A stretch of 64,000 bases of DNA from Micromussa lordhowensis (GCA_964020085.1 CAXHUQ010000552.1:62001-126000); one strand, 5' to 3'; positions 23,511-37,739 are shown, counted from the stretch's first letter. Notes: a model not told the origin generated them from the letters alone. Translations and numbers: made by a program.

Positions 23511-25150
23511 GGATTTCCTTGAAGTGCCAACCTAGCAGAAGATTTTGCTGCAAACCGCGCCTCTTAAAGTGCCAGTGAAGCCGAGCTATGTCAAATTTGC
23601 CAAGGGGACCCCCAGCGCGCGTTTTCTGAAATTCTGCAAAGTTGGGACCAGGGCAAACTACTGCAAAAAAAAGGCCAGAAAAAACACCCTGGCGCCAATG
23701 CCATCATGTCCTAACAAGAATTTCCTTAAAGTGCCAACCTAGCAGAACATTTTGCTGCAAACCGCGCCTCTTAAAGTGCCCGTGAAGCCGAGCTATGTCA
23801 AATTTGCCAAGGGGACCCCCAGCGCGCGTTTTCTGAAATTCTGCAAAGTTGGGACCAGGGCAAACTACTGCAAAAAGAAGGCCAGAAAAAACACCCTGGC
23901 GCCAATGCGATCATGACTTTACTAAGATTTCCTTGAAGTGCCAACCGAGCAGAACATTTTGCTGCAAACCGCGCTTCTTAAAGTGCCCGTGAAGCCGAGC
24001 TATGTCAAATTTGCCAAGGGGACCCCCAGCGCGCGTTTTCTGAAATTCTGCAAAGTTGGGACCAGGGCAAACTACTGCAAAAAGAAGGCCAGAAAAAACA
24101 CCCTGGCGCCAACGCCATCATGTCCTAACTTAAATTTCCTTAAAGTGCCAACCTAGCGGAACATTTTGCTGCAAACCGCGCCTCTTAACGTGCCCGTGAA
24201 GCCGAGCTATGTCAAATTTGCCAAGGGGACCCCCAGCGCGCGTTATCTGAAATTCTGCAAAGTTGGGACCAGGGCAAACTACTGCAAAAAGAAGGCCAAA
24301 AAAAACACCCTGGCGCCAATGACATCATGTCCTAACTAGGATTTCCTTCAAGTGCCACGCTAGGAAAACATTTTGCTGCAACCCGCGCCTCTTAAAGTGC
24401 CCGTGAAGCCGAGCTATGTCAAATTTGCCAAGGGGACCCCCAGCGCGCGTTTTCTGAAATTCTGCAAAGTTGGGACCAGGGCAAACTACTGCAAAAAGAA
24501 GGCCAGAAAAAAAAAACCCTGGCGCCAATGCCATCATGTCCTAACTAACATTTCCTTGAAGTGCCAACATAGCAGAACATTTTGCTGCAAACCGCGCCTC
24601 TTAAAGTGCCCGTGAAGCCGAGGTATGTCAAATTTGCCAAGGGGACCCCCAGCGCGCGTTTTCTGAAATTCTGCAAAGTTGGGACCAGGGCAAACTACTG
24701 CAAAAAGAAGGCCAGAAAAAACACCCTGGCGCCAATGCCATCATGTCTTAACTAAGATTTCCTTAAAGTGCCAACCTAGCAGAACATTTTGCTGCAAACC
24801 GCGCCTCTTAAAGTGCCCGTGAAGCCGAGCTATGTCAAATTTGCCAAGGGGACCCCCAGCGCGCGTTTTCTGAAATTCTGCAAAGTTGGGACCAGGGCAA
24901 ACTACTGCAAAAAGAAGGCCAGAAAAAACACCCTGGCGCCAATTGCATCATGTCCTAACTTAGATTTCCTTAAAGTGCCAACCTAGCAGAACATTTTGCT
25001 GCAAACGGCGCCTCTTAAAGTGCCCGTGAAGCCGAGCTATGTCAAATTTGCCAAGGGGACCCCCAGCGCGCGTTTTCTGAAATTCTGCAAAGTTGGGACC
25101 AGGGCAAAGTACTGCAAAAAAAGGCCAGAAAAAACACCCTGGCGCTAATG
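23511..25150 (+). repeat. 10-monomer-period duplication, copy 2
   Basis: Repeats the monomer order of 21,430-23,080. Private changes include CCAACCGAGC near 23,943 (TAG becomes GAG), GACATCATG near 24,321, CTAGGAAAAC near 24,362, and ATTGCATC near 24,943. The match ends just after GGCGCTAATG; from there GTTCTAACTCAAATTTCC begins a different series. Confidence 0.82.
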
Positions 25151-28100
25151 CCATCATGTTCTAACTCAAATTTCCTTGAAGTGCCAACCTAGCAGAACAT
25201 TTTGCTGCAATCTGCGCCTCTTAAAGTGCCCGTGAAGCCGAGCTATGTCAAATTTGCCAAGGGGACCCCCAGCGCGCGTTTTCTGAAATTCTGCAAAGTT
25301 GGGACCAGGGCAAACTACTGCAAAAAGAAGGCCAAAAAAAACACCCTGGCGCCATGGCCATCATGTCTTAACTAAAATTTCCTTCATGTGCCAACTTAGC
25401 AAAACATTTTGCTGCAAACCGCGCCTCTTAAAGTGCCCGTGAAGCCGAGCTATGTCAAATTTGCCAAGGGGACCCCCAGCGCGCGTTTTCTGAAATTCTG
25501 CAAAGTTGGGACCAGGGCAAACTACTGCAAAAAGAAGGCCAGAAAAAACACCCTGGCACCAATGCCATCATGTCTTAACGACGATTTCCTTGAAGTGCCA
25601 ACCTAGCAGAACATTTTGCTGCAAACTGCGCCTCTTAAGGTGCCCGTGAAGCCGAGCTATGTCAAATTTGCCAAGGGGACCCCCAGCGCGCGTTGTCTGA
25701 AATTCTGCAAAGTTGGGAGCGGGGCAAACTACTGCAAAAAGAAGGCCAGAAAAAACACCCTGGCGCCAATGCCATCATGTCCTAACTAAAATTTCCTTAA
25801 AGTGCCAACCTAGCAGAACATTTTGCTGCAAACCGCGCCTCTTAAACTGCCCGTGAAGCCGAGCTATGTCAAATTTGCCAAGGGGACCCCCAGCGCGCGT
25901 TTTCTGAAATTCTGCAAAGTTGGGACCAGGGCAAACTACTGCAAAAAGAAGGCCAGAAAAAACACCCTGGCGCCAATGCCATCATGTCCTAACTAGGATT
26001 TCCTTCAAGTGCCAACCTAGCAGAAGATTTTGCTGCAAACCGCGCCTCTTAAAGTGCCCGTGAAGCCGAGCTATGTCAAATTTGCCAAGGGGACCCCCAG
26101 CGCGCGTTTTCTGAAATTCTGCAAAGTTGGGACCAGGGCAAACTACTGCAAAAAGAAGGCCAGAAAAAACACCCTGGCGCCAATGCCATCATGTTCTAAC
26201 TACAATTTCCTTGAAGTGCCAACCTAGCGGAACATTTTGCTGCAAACCGCGCCTCTTAAGGTGCCCGTGAAGCCGAGCTATGTCAAATTTGCCAAGGGGA
26301 CCCCCAGCGCGCGTTGTCTGAAATTCTGCAAAGTTGGGACCAGGGCAAACTACTGCAAAAAGACGGCCAGAAAGAACACCCTGGCGCCAATGCCATCATG
26401 TCCTAACAAAGATTTCCTTAAAGTGCCAAGCTAGCAGAACATTTTGCTGCAAACCGCGCCTCTTAAAGTGCCCGTGAAGCCGAGCTATGTCAAATTTTCC
26501 AAGGGGACCCCCAGCGCGCGTTTTCTGAAATTCTGCAAAGTTGGGACCAGGGCAAACTACTGCAAAAAGAAGGCCAGAAAAAACACCCTGGCGCCAATGC
26601 CATCATGTCGTAACTAAGATTTCCTTAAAGTGCCAACCTAGCAGAACATTTTGCTGTAAACCGCGCCTCTTAAAGTGCCCGTGAAACCGAGCTATGTCAA
26701 ATTTGCCAAGGGGACCCCCAGCGCGCGTTTTCTGAAATTCTGCAAAGTTGGGACCAGGGCAAACTACTGCAAAAAGAAGGCCAGAAAACACACCCTGGCG
26801 CCAATGCCATCATGTCCTAACTAAGATTTCCTTAAAGTGCAAACCTAGCAGAAGATTTTGCTGCAAACCGCGCCTCTTAAAGTGCCCGTGAAGCCGAGCT
26901 ATGTCAAATTTGCCAAGGGGACCTCCAGCGCGCGTTTTCTGAAATTCTCCAAAGTTGGGACCAGGGCGAACTACTGCAAAAAGAAGGCCAAAAAAATAAC
27001 CCCGGCGCCAATGCCATGATGTCCTAACTAGAATTTCCTTAAAGTGCCAACATAGCAGAACATTTTGCTGCACACTGCGCCTCTTAAAGTGCCCGTGAAG
27101 CCGAGCTATGTCAAATTTGTCAAGGGGACCCCCAGCGCGCGTTTTCTGAAATTCTGCAAAGTTGGGACCAAAGCAAACTACTGCAAAAAGAAGGCCATAA
27201 AAAACACCCTGGCGCCAATGCCATCATGTCCTAACTAAAATTTCCTTTAAGTGCCAATTTAGCAAAACATTTTGCTGCAAACCGCGCCTCTTAAAGTGCC
27301 CGTGAAGCCGAGCTATGTCAAATTTGCCAAGGGGACCCCCAGCGCGCGTTTTCTGAAATTCTGCAAAGTTGGGACCAGGGCAAACTACTGCAAAAAGAAG
27401 GCCAAAAAAAAAACCCCGGCGCCAATGCCATCATGTCCTAACTACAATTTCCTTAAAGTGCCAACCTAGCAGAAAGTTTTGCTGCAAACCGCGCCTCTTA
27501 AAGTGCCCGTGAAGCCGAGCTATGTCAAATTTGCCAAGGGGACCCCCAGCGCGCGTTTTCTGAAATTCTGCAAAGTTGGGAGCAGGGCAAACTACTGCAA
27601 AAAGAAGGCCAGAAAAAACACCCTGGCGCCAATGCCATCATGTCTTTACTAAGATTTCCTTGAAGTGCCAACCTAGCAGAACATTTTGCTGCAAACCGCG
27701 CCTCTTAAAGTGCCCGTGAAGCCGAGCTATGTCAAATTTGCCAAGGGAACCCCCAGCGCGCGTTTTCTGAAATTCTGCAAAGTTGGGACCAGGGCAAACT
27801 ACTGCAAAAAGAAGGCCAGAAAAAACACCCCGGCGCCAATGCCATCATGTCCTAACTTGAATTTCCTTAAAGTGCCAACCTAGCAGAACATTTTGCTGCA
27901 AACCGCGCCTCTTAAAGTGCCCGTGAAGCCGAGCTATGTCAAATTTGCCAAGGGGACCCCCAGCGCGCGTTTTCTGAAATTCTGCAAAGTTGGGACCAGG
28001 GCAAACTACTGCAAAAAGAAGGCCAGAAAAAACACCCTGGCGCCAATGCCATCATGTCTTTACTAACATTTCCTTAAAGTGCAAACCTAGCAGAACATTT

Positions 28101-30740
28101 TGCTGCAAACCGCGCCTCTTAAAGTGCCCGTGAAGCCGAGCTATGTCAAATTTGCCAAGGGGACCCCCAGCGCGCGTTTTCTGAAATTCTGCAAAGTTGG
28201 GACCAGAACAAACTACTGCAAAAAGAAGGCCAGAAAAAAACACCCTGGCGCCAATGCCATCATGTCTTAACTAAAATTTCCTTCATGTGCCAACTTAGCA
28301 AAACATTTTGCTGCAAACCGCGCCTCTTAAAGTGCCCGTGAAGCCGAGCTATGTCAAATTTGCCAAGGGGACCCCCAGCGCGCGTTTTCTGAAATTCTGC
28401 AAAGTTGGGACCAGGGCAAACTACTGCAAAAAGAAGGCCAGAAAAAACACCCTGGCACCAATGCCATCATGTCCTAACGACGATTTCCTTGAAGTGCCAA
28501 CCTAGCAGAACATTTTGCTGCAAACCGCGCCTCTTAAAGTGCCCGTGAAGCCGAGCTATGTCAAATTTGCCAAGGGAACCCCCAGCGCGCGTTTTCTGAA
28601 ATTCTGCAAAGTTGGGACCAGGGCAAACTACTGCAAAAAGAAGGCCAGAAAAAACACCCTGGCGCCAATGCCATCATGTCTTAACTAAAATTTCCTTGAT
28701 GTGCCAACTTAGCAAAACATTTTGCTGCAAACCGCGCCTCTTAAAGTGCCCGTGAAGCCGAGCTATGTCAAATTTGCCAAGGGGACCCCCAGCGCGCGTT
28801 TTCTGAAATTCTGCAAAGTTGGGACCAGGGCAAACTACTGCAAAAAGAAGGCCAGTAAAAACACCCTGGCGCCAATGCCATCATGTCTTTACTAAAATTT
28901 CCTTAAAGTGCCAACCTAGCAGAACATTTTGCTGCAAACCGCGCCTCTTAAAGTGCCCGTGAAGCCGAGCTATGTCAAATTTGCCAAGGGGACCCCCAGC
29001 GCGCGTTTTCTGAAATTCTGCAAAGTTGGGACCAGGGCAAACTACTGCAAAAAGAAGGCCAGAAAAAACACCCTGGCGCCAATGCCATCATGTCCTAACT
29101 AAAATTTCCTTGAAGTGCCAACCTAGCAAAACATTTTGCTGCAAACCGCGCCTCTTAAAGTGCCCGTGAAGCCGAGCTATGTCAAATTTGCCAAGAAGAC
29201 CCCAAGCGCGCGTTTTCTGACATTCTGCAAAGTTGGGACCAGGGCAAACTACTGCAAAAAGAAGGCCAGAAAAAACACCCTGGCGCCAATGTCATCATGT
29301 CCTTACTACGATTTCCTTCAAGTGCCAACCTAGCAAAACATTTTGCTGCAAACCGCGCCTCTTAAAGTGCCCGTGAAGCCGAGCTATGTCAAATTTGCCA
29401 AGGGGACCCCCAGCGCGCGTTTTCTGAAATTCTGCAAAGTTGGGATCAGGGCAAACTACTGCAAAAAGAAGGCCAGAAAAAACACCCTGGCGCCAATGCC
29501 ATCATGTCTTTACTAACATTTCCTTCAAGTGCCAACCTAGCAGAACATTTTGCTGCAAACCGCGCCTCTTAAAGTGCCCGTGAAGCCGAGCTATGTCAAA
29601 TTTGCCAAGGGGACCCCCAGCGCGCGTTTTCTGAAATTCTGCAAAGTTGGGATTAGGGCAAACTACTGCAAAAAGAAGGCCAAAAAAAACACCCTGGCGC
29701 CACTGCCATCATGTTCTAACTACAATTTCCTTGAAGTGCCAACCTAGCGGAACATTTTGCTGCAAACCGCGCCTCTTAAGGTGCCCGTGAAGCCGAGCTA
29801 TGTCAAATTTGCCAAGGGGACCCGCAGCGCGCGTTTTCTGAAATTCTGCAAAGTTGGGACCAGGGCAAACTACTGCAAAAAGAAGGCCAGAAAAAACACC
29901 CTGGCACCAATGCCATCATGTCCTAACTAAAATTTCCTTAAAGTGCCAACCTAGCAAAACATTTTGCTGCAAACCGCGCCTCTTAAAGTGCCCGTGAAGC
30001 CGAGCTATGTCAAATTTGCCAAGGGGACCCCCAGCGCGCGTTTTCTGAAATTCTGCAAAGTTGGGACCAGGGCAAACTACTGCAAAAAGAAGGCCAGAAA
30101 AAACACCCTGGCGCCAATGCCATCATGTCTTAACTAACATTTCCTTAAAGTGCCAACCTAGCAGAACATTTTGCTGCAAACCGCGCCTCTTAAAATGCCC
30201 GTGAAGCCGAGCTATGTCAAATTTGCCAAGGGGACCCCCAGCGCGCGTTTTCTGAAATTCTGCAAAGTTGGGACCAGGGCAAATCACTGCAAAAAGAAGG
30301 CCAGAAAAAACACCCTGGCGCCAATGCCATCATGTCTTTACTTACATTTCCTTGAAGTGCCATCCTAGCAGAACATTTTGCTGCAAACCGCGCCTCTTAA
30401 AATGCCCGTGAAGCCGAGCTATGTCAAATTTGCCAAGGGGACCCCCAGCGCGCGTTTTCTGAAATTCTGCAAAGTTGAGACCAAGGCAAACTACTGCAAA
30501 AAGAAGGCCAGAAAAAACACCCCGGCGCCAATGCCATCATGTCCTAACTACAATTTCCTTAAAGTGCCAACCTAGCAGAACATTTTGCTGCAAACCGCGC
30601 CTCTTAAAGTGCCCGTGAAGCCGAGCTATGTCAAATTTGCCAAGGGGACCCCCAGCGCGCGTTTTCTGAAATTCTGCAAAGTTAAGACCAGGGCAAACTA
30701 CTGCAAAAAGAAGGCCAAAAAAAACCACTCTGGCGCCAAT
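25151..30740 (+). repeat. Heterogeneous monomer zone without a long higher-order repeat
   Basis: About 27 monomers that are individually distinct. Only short matches were found: about 25,367-25,620 with 28,263-28,520 (CTTCATGTGCCAACTTAGC, then CTGGCACC), and about 26,190-26,260 with 29,713-29,790 (AGCGGAAC followed by CTTAAGGTGCC). Private oddities include GACCAAAGC near 27,168, GATCAGGG near 29,444, GATTAGGG near 29,651, and AAGAAGACCCCAAGCG near 29,194. It may be older array sequence that recent exchanges have not homogenised. Confidence 0.7.
30171..30577 (+). repeat. Adjacent monomer pair sharing CTTAAAATGCCC
   Basis: Two consecutive monomers carry the G-to-A change giving CTTAAAATGCC, also seen near 33,089, 40,541 and 51,303. 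Adjacent sharing of a rare variant fits a one-monomer duplication. The second monomer also has GTTGAGACCAAGGC near 30,474, absent from the first. Confidence 0.65.
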
Positions 30741-33700
30741 GCCATCATGTCCTAACTAGGATTTCATTGAAGTGCCAGCCAAGCAGAACATTTTGCTGGA
30801 AACCGCGCCTCTTAAAGTGCCCGTGAAGCCGAGCTATGTCAAATTTGCCAAAGGAACCCCCAGCGCGCGTTTTCTGAAATTCTGCAAAGTTGGGACCAGG
30901 GCAAACTACTGCAAAAAGAAGGCCAGAAAAAACACCCTGGCGCCAATGCCATCATGTCCTAACTAGAATTTCCTTCAAGTGCCAACCTAGCAGAAGATTT
31001 TGCTGCAAACCGCGCCTCTTAAAGTGCCCGTGAAGCCGAGCTATGTCAAATTTGCCAAGGGGACCCCCAGCGCGCGTTTTCTGAAATTCTGCAAAGTTGG
31101 GACCAGGGCAAACTACTGCAAAAAGAAGGCCAAAAAAAGCACCCCGGCGCCAATGCCATCATCTTCTAACTACAATTTCCTTGAAGTGCCATCCTAGCAG
31201 AACATTTTGCTGCAAACCGCGTCTCTTAAAGTGCCCGTGAAGCCGAGCTAAGTCAAATTTGCCAAGGGGACCCCCAGCGCGCGTTTTCTGAAATTCTGCA
31301 AAGCTGGGACCAGGGCAAACTACTGCAAAAAGAAGGCCATAAAAAACGCCCTGGCGCCAATGCCATCATGTCCTTACAAGGATTTCCTTGAAGTGCCAAC
31401 CTAGCAGAACATTTTGCTGCAAACCGCGCCTCTTAAAGTGCCCGTGAAGCCGAGCTATGTCAAATTTGCCAAGGGGACCCCCAGCGCGCGTTTTCTAAAA
31501 TTCTGCAAAGTTTGGACCAGGGCAAACTAGCGCAAAAAGAAGGCCAGAAAAAACACCCTGGCGCCAATGCAATCATAACCTAACTACAATTTCCTTGAGG
31601 TGCCAACCCAGCAGAACATTTTGCTGCAAACGGCGCCTCTTAAAGTGCCCGTGAAGCCGAGTTATGTCAAATTTGCCAAGGGGACCCCCAGCGCGCGTTT
31701 TCTGAAATTCTGCAAAGTTGGGACCAGGGCAAACTACTGCAAAAAGAAGGCCAGAAAAAAGACCCTGGCGCCAATGCCATCATGTCCTAACTATAATTTC
31801 CTTCAAGTGCCAACCTAGCAGAACATTTTGCTGCAAACTGCGCCTCTTAAAGTGCCCATGAAGCCGAGCTATGTCAAATTTGCCAAGGCGACCCCCAGCG
31901 CGCGTTTTCTGAAATTCTGCAAAGTTGGGACCAGGGCAAACTACTGCAAAAAGAAGGCCATAAAAAACGCCCTGGCGCCAATGCCATCATGTCCTTACTA
32001 ACATTTCCTTGAAGTGCCAACCTAGCAGAACATTTTGCTGCAAACCGCGCCTCTTAAAGTGCCCGTGAAGCCGAGCTATGTCAAATTTGCCAAGGGGACC
32101 CCCAGCGCGCGTTTTCTAAAATTCTGCAAAGTTTGGACCAGGGCAAACTACCGCAAAAAGAAGGCCAGAAAAAACACCCTGGCGCCAATGCGATCATATC
32201 CTAACTTCAATTTCCTTGAGGTGCCAACCCAGCAGAACATTTTGCTGCAAACGGCGCCTCTTAAAGTGCCCGTGAAGCCGAGCTATGTCAAATTTGCCAA
32301 GGGGACCCCCGCCGCGCGTTTTCTGAAATTCTGCAAAGTTGGGACCAGGGCAAACTACTACAAAAATAAGGCCAGAAAAAACACCCTGGCACCAATGCCA
32401 TCATGTCCTAACTACAATTTCCTTGAAGTGCCAACCTAGCAGAACATTTTGCTGCAAACCGCGCCTCTTAAAGTGCCCGCGAAGCCGAGCTATGTCAAAT
32501 TTGCCAAGGGGACCCCCAGCGCGCGTTTTCTGAAATTCTGCAAAGTTGGGACCAGGGCAAACTACTGCAAAAAGAAGGCTAGAAAATACATCCCGGCGCC
32601 TATGCCATCATGTCCTAACTAGGATTTCCTTGAAGTACCAACCTAGCACAACATTTTGTTGCAAACCGCGCCTCTTAAAGTGCCCGTGAAGCCGAGCTAT
32701 GTCAAATTTGCCAAGGGGACCCCCAGCGCGCGTTTTCTGAAATTCTGCAAAGTTGGGACCAGGGCAAACTACTGCAAAAAGAAGGACAGAAAAAACACCC
32801 TGGTGCCAATGCCATCATGTCTTAACTAAAATTTCCTTCAAATGCCAACCTAGCAAAACATTTTGCTGCAAACCGCACCTCTTAAAGTGCCCGTGAAGCC
32901 GAGCTATATCAAATTTCCCAAGGGGACCCCCAGCGCGCGTTTTCTGAAATTCTGCAAAGTTGGGACCAGGGCAAACTACTGCAAAAAGAAGGCGAGAAAA
33001 AACACCCCGGCGCCAATGCCATCATGTCCTAACTAGCGTTTCCTTGAAGTGCCAACCTAGCAGAACATTTTGCTGCAAACCGCGCCTCTTAAAATGCCCG
33101 TGAAGCCGAGCTATGTCAAATTTGCCAAGGGGACCCCCAGCGCGCGTTTTCTGAAATTCTGCAAAGTTGGGACCAGGGCAAACTATTGCAAAAAGAAGGC
33201 CAGAAAAAACACCCTGCCGCCAATGTCATCATGTCCTAACTAGAATTTCCTTGAAGTGCCAACCTAGCAGAACATTTTGCTGCAAACCGCGCTTCTTAAA
33301 GTGCCCGTGAAGCCGAGCTATGTCAAATTTGCCAAGGGGACCCCCAGCACGCGTTTTCTGAAATTCTGCAAAGTTGGGACCAGGGCAAACTACTGCAAAA
33401 AGAAGGCCAGAGAAAACACCCTGGCGCCAATGCCATCATGTCCTAACTAGGATTTCCTTGAAGTGCCAACCTGGCAAAACATTTTGCTGCAAACCGCACC
33501 TCTTAAAGTGCCCGTGAAGCCGAGCTATGTCAAATTTGCCAAGGGGACCCCCAGCGCGCGTTTTCTCAAATTCTGCAAAGTTGGGACCAGGGCAAACTAC
33601 TGCAAAAAGAAGGCCAAAAAAACCTTCCTGGCGCCAATGCCATCATGTCCTAACTAACATTTCCTTGAAGTGCCAACCTAGCAGAACATTTTGCTGCAAA

Positions 33701-36700
33701 CCGCGCCTCTTAAAGTGCCCGTGAAGCCGAGCTATGTCAAATTTGCCAAGGGGACCCTCAGCGCGCGTTTTCTGAAATTCTGCAAAGTTGGGACCAGGGC
33801 AAACTACTGCAAAAAGAAGGCCAGAAAAAACACGCTGGCGCCAATGCCATCATGTCCTAACTAGCATTTCCTTAAAGTGCCAACCTAGCAGAACATTTTG
33901 CTGCAAACCGCGCCTCTTAAAGTGCCCGTGAAGCCGAGCTATGTCAAATTTGCCAAGGGGACCCGCAGCGCGCGTTTTCTGAAATTCTGCAAAGTTGGGA
34001 CCAGGGCAAACTACTGCAAAAAGAAGGCCAGAAAAACCACCCTGGCGCCAATGCCATCATGTCCTAACTAAAATTTCCTTAAAGTGCTAACCTATCAGAA
34101 CATTTTGCTGCAAACCGCGCCTCTTAAAGTGCCCGTGAAGCCGAGCTATATCAAATTTGCCAAGGGGACCCCCAGCGCGCGTTTTCTGAAATTCTGCAAA
34201 GTTGGGAGCAGGGCAAACTACTGCAAAAAGAAGGCCAGAAAAAACGCCCTGGCGCAAATGCCATCATGTTTTAACTAGGATTTTCTTAAAGTGCCAACCT
34301 GGCAGAACATTTTGCTGCAAACGGCGCCTCTTAAAGTGCCCGTGAAGCCGAGCTATGTCAAATTTGCCAAGGGGACCCCCAGCGCGCGTTTTCTGAAATT
34401 CTGCAAAGTTGGGACCAGGGCAAACTACTGCAAAAAGAAGGCCAGAAAAAACACCCTGGCGCCAATGCCATCATGTCCTAACTACAATTTCCTTAAAGTG
34501 CCAACCAAGCAAAACATTTTGCTGCAAACCGCGCCTCTTAAAGTGCCCGTGAAGCCGAGCTATGTCAAATTTGCCAAGGGGACCCCCAGCGCGCGTTTTC
34601 TGAAATTCTGCCAAGTTGGGACCAGGGCAAACTACTGCAAAAAGAAGGCCAGAAAAAACACCCTGGCGCCAATGCCATCATGTCCTAACTACAATTTTCT
34701 TGAAGTGCCAACCTAGCAGAACATTTTGCTGCAAACCGCGCCTCTTAAAGTGCCCGTGAAGCCAAGCTATGTCAAATTTGCCAAGGGGACCCCCAGCGCG
34801 CGTTTTCTGAAATTCTGCAAAGTTGGGACCAGGGCAAACTACTACAAAAATAAGGCCAGAAAAAACACCCTGACACCAATGCCATCATGTCTTAACTACA
34901 ATTTCTTTGAAGTGCCAACCTAGCAGAACATTTTGCTGCAAACCGCGCCTCTTAAAGTGCCCGTGAAGCCGAGCTATGTCAAATTTGCCAAGGGGACCCC
35001 CAGCGCGCGTTTTCCGAAATTCTGCAAAGTTGGAACCAGGGCAAACTACTGCAAAAAGAAGGCCAGAAAAAACACCCTGGCGCCAATGCCATCATGTCCT
35101 AACTAGGATTTCCTTGAAGTGCCAACCTAGCAGAACATTTTGCTGCAAACCGCGCTTCTTAAAGTTCCCGTGAAGCCGAGCTATGTCAAATTTGCCAAGG
35201 GGACCCCCAGCACGCGTTTTCTGAAATTCTGCAAAGTTGGGACCAGGGCAAACTACTGCAAAAAGAAGGCCAGAGAAAACACCCTGGCGCCAATGCCATC
35301 ATGTCCTAACTAAAATTTCCTTGAAGTGCCAACCTGGCAAAACATTTTGCTGCAAACCGCACCTCTTAAAGTGCCCGTGAAGCCGAGCTATGTCAAATTT
35401 GCCAAGGGGACCCCCAGCGCGCGTTTTCTCAAATTCTGCAAAGTTGGGACCAGGGCAAACTACTGCAAAAAGAAGGCCAAAAAAACCTTCCTGGCGCCAA
35501 TGCCATCATGTCCTAACTAAGATTTCCTTCAAGTGCCAACCTAGCAGAACATTTTGCTGCAAACCGCACCTCTTAAAGTGCCCGTGAAGCCGAGCTATGT
35601 CAAATTTGCCAAGGGGACCCTCAGCGCGCGTTTTCTGAAATTCTGCAAAGTTGGGACCAGGGCAAACTACTGCAAAAAGAAGGCCAGAAAAAACACGCTG
35701 GCGCCAATGCCATCATGTCCTAACTAGCATTTCCTTAAAGTGCCAACCTAGCAGAACATTTTGCTGCAAACCGCGCCTCTTAAAGTGCCCGTGAAGCCGA
35801 GCTATGTCAAATTTGCCAAGGGGACCCCCAGCGCGCGTTTTCTGAAATTCTGCAAAGTTGGGACCAGGGCAAACTACTGCAAAAAGAAGGCCAGAAAAAC
35901 CACCCTGGCGCCAATGCCATCATGTCCTAACTACAATTTCCTTAAAGTGCCAACCAAGCAAAACATTTTGCTGCAAACCGCGCCGCTTAAAGTGCCCGTG
36001 AAGCCGAGCTATGTCAAATTTGCCAAGGGGACCCCCAGCGCGCGTTTTCTGAAATTCTGCCAAGTTGGGACCAGGGCAAACTACTGCAAAAAGAAGGCCA
36101 GAAAAAACACCCTGGCGCCAATGCCATCATGTTCTAACTACAATTTTCTTGAAGTGCCAACCTAGCAGAACATTTTGCTGCAAACCGCACCTCTTAAAGT
36201 GCCCGTGAAGCCAAGCTATGTCAAATTTGCCAAGGGGACCCCCAGCGCGCGTTTTCTGAAATTCTGCAAAGTTGGGACCAGGGCAAACTACTACAAAAAT
36301 AAGGCCAGAAAAAACACCCTGACACCAATGCCATCATGTCTTAACTACAATTTCTTTGAAGTGCCAACCTAGCAGAACATTTTGCTGCAAACCGCGCCTC
36401 TTAAAGTGCCCGTGAAGCCGAGCTATGTCAAATTTGCCAAGGGGACCCCCAGCGCGCGTTTTCCGAAATTCTGCAAAGTTGGAACCAGGGCAAACTACTG
36501 CAAAAGGAAGGCCAGAAAAAACACCCTGGCGCCAATGCCATCATGTCCTAACTAGGATTTCCTTCAAGTGCCAACCTAGCAGAACATTTTGCTGCCAACT
36601 GCGCCTCTTAAAGTGCCTGTGAAGCCGAGCTATGCCAAATTTGCCAAGGGGACCCCCAGCGCGCGTTTTCTGAAATTCTGCAAAGTTGGGACCAGGGCAA

Positions 36701-37400
36701 ACTACTGCAAAAAGAAGGCCAAAAAAAACACCCTGGCGCCAATGCCATCATGTCCTAACTAGAGTTTCGTTAAAGTACCAACCTAGCAGAACATTTTGCT
36801 GCAAACCGCGCCTCTTAAAGTGCCCGTGAAGCCGAGCTATGTCAAATTTGCCAAGGGGACCCCCAGCGCGCGTTTTCTGAAATTCTGCAAAGTTGGGACC
36901 AGGGCAAACTACTACAAAAATAAGGCCAGAAAAAACACCCTGGCACCAATGCCATCATGTCCTAACTACAATTTCCTTGAAGTGTTAACCTAGCAGAACA
37001 TTTTGCTGCAAACCGCGCCTCTTAAAGTGCCCGCGAAGCCGAGCTATGTCAAATTTACCAAGGGGACCCCCAGCGCGCGTTTTCTGAAATTCTGCAAAGT
37101 TGGGACCAGGGCAAACTACTGCAAAAAGAAGGCCAGAAAAAACACCCTGGCGCCAATGCCATCATGTCCTAACTAGCATTTCCTTCAAGTGCCAACCTAG
37201 CAGAACATTTTGCTGCCAACTGCGCCTCTTAAAGTGCCTGTGAAGCCGAGCTATGCCAAATTTGCCAAGGGGACCCCCAGCGCGCGTTTTCTGAAATTCT
37301 GCAAAGTTGGGACCAGGGCAAACTACTGCAAAAAGAAGGCCAGAAAAAACACTCTGGCGCCAATGTCATCATGTCCTAACTAGGATTTCGTTGAAGTGCT
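30741..37400 (+). repeat. Mosaic segment, left copy (35-40 monomers from its partner)
   Basis: Parts match 39,020-47,700 at several offsets, all multiples of 207: 8,280 around 30,772 (GCCAAGCAGAAC with GCTGGAAACC), 7,452 for about 31,840-33,100, and 7,245 for about 33,346-34,470. Offsets change where single monomers were gained or lost. Tracers include GTTTGGACC with TACCGCAAAAAG near 32,130, ATACATCCCGGCGCC near 32,586, AACCTATCAG near 34,089 and TACTACAAAAATAAGG near 34,838. Confidence 0.8.
33463..37000 (+). repeat. Local 9- and 7-monomer duplications
   Basis: The CCAACCTGGCAAAAC monomer at about 33,463 recurs at about 35,326 (1,863 bp, 9 x 207). The TACTACAAAAATAAGG / CTGACACCAATG monomer at about 34,726 recurs at about 36,175 (1,449 bp, 7 x 207), as does GTTTTCCGAAATTC (35,013 and 36,462). 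Two overlapping periods in so short a span indicate repeated exchange in different registers. Confidence 0.75.
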
Positions 37401-37739
37401 AACCTAGCAGAACCTTTTGCTGCAAACCGCGCCTCTTAAAGTGCCCGTGAAGCCGAGCTATGTCAAATTTGCCAAGGGGACCCCCAGCGCGCGTTTTCTG
37501 AAATTCTGCAAAGTTGGGACCAGAACAAACTACTGCAAAAAAAGACCAGAAAAAGCACCCCGGCGCCAATGCCATCATGTCCTAACTACAATTTTCTTGA
37601 AGTGCCAACCTAGCAGAACATTTTGCTGCAAACCGCGCCTCTTAAAGTGCCCGTGAAGCCGAGCTATGTCAAATTTGCCAAGGGGACCCCCAGCGCGCGT
37701 TTTCTGAAATTCTGCAAAGTTGGGACCAGGGCAAACTAC

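Noticed and set aside
34291..34716. Open frame of 141 codons spanning two monomers, and about 100 similar 63-80 codon frames on both strands
   Set aside because: They recur with the satellite period and mostly start at non-ATG codons. They exist in opposing frames of the same DNA and change freely with monomer variants. There is no sign of gene structure.
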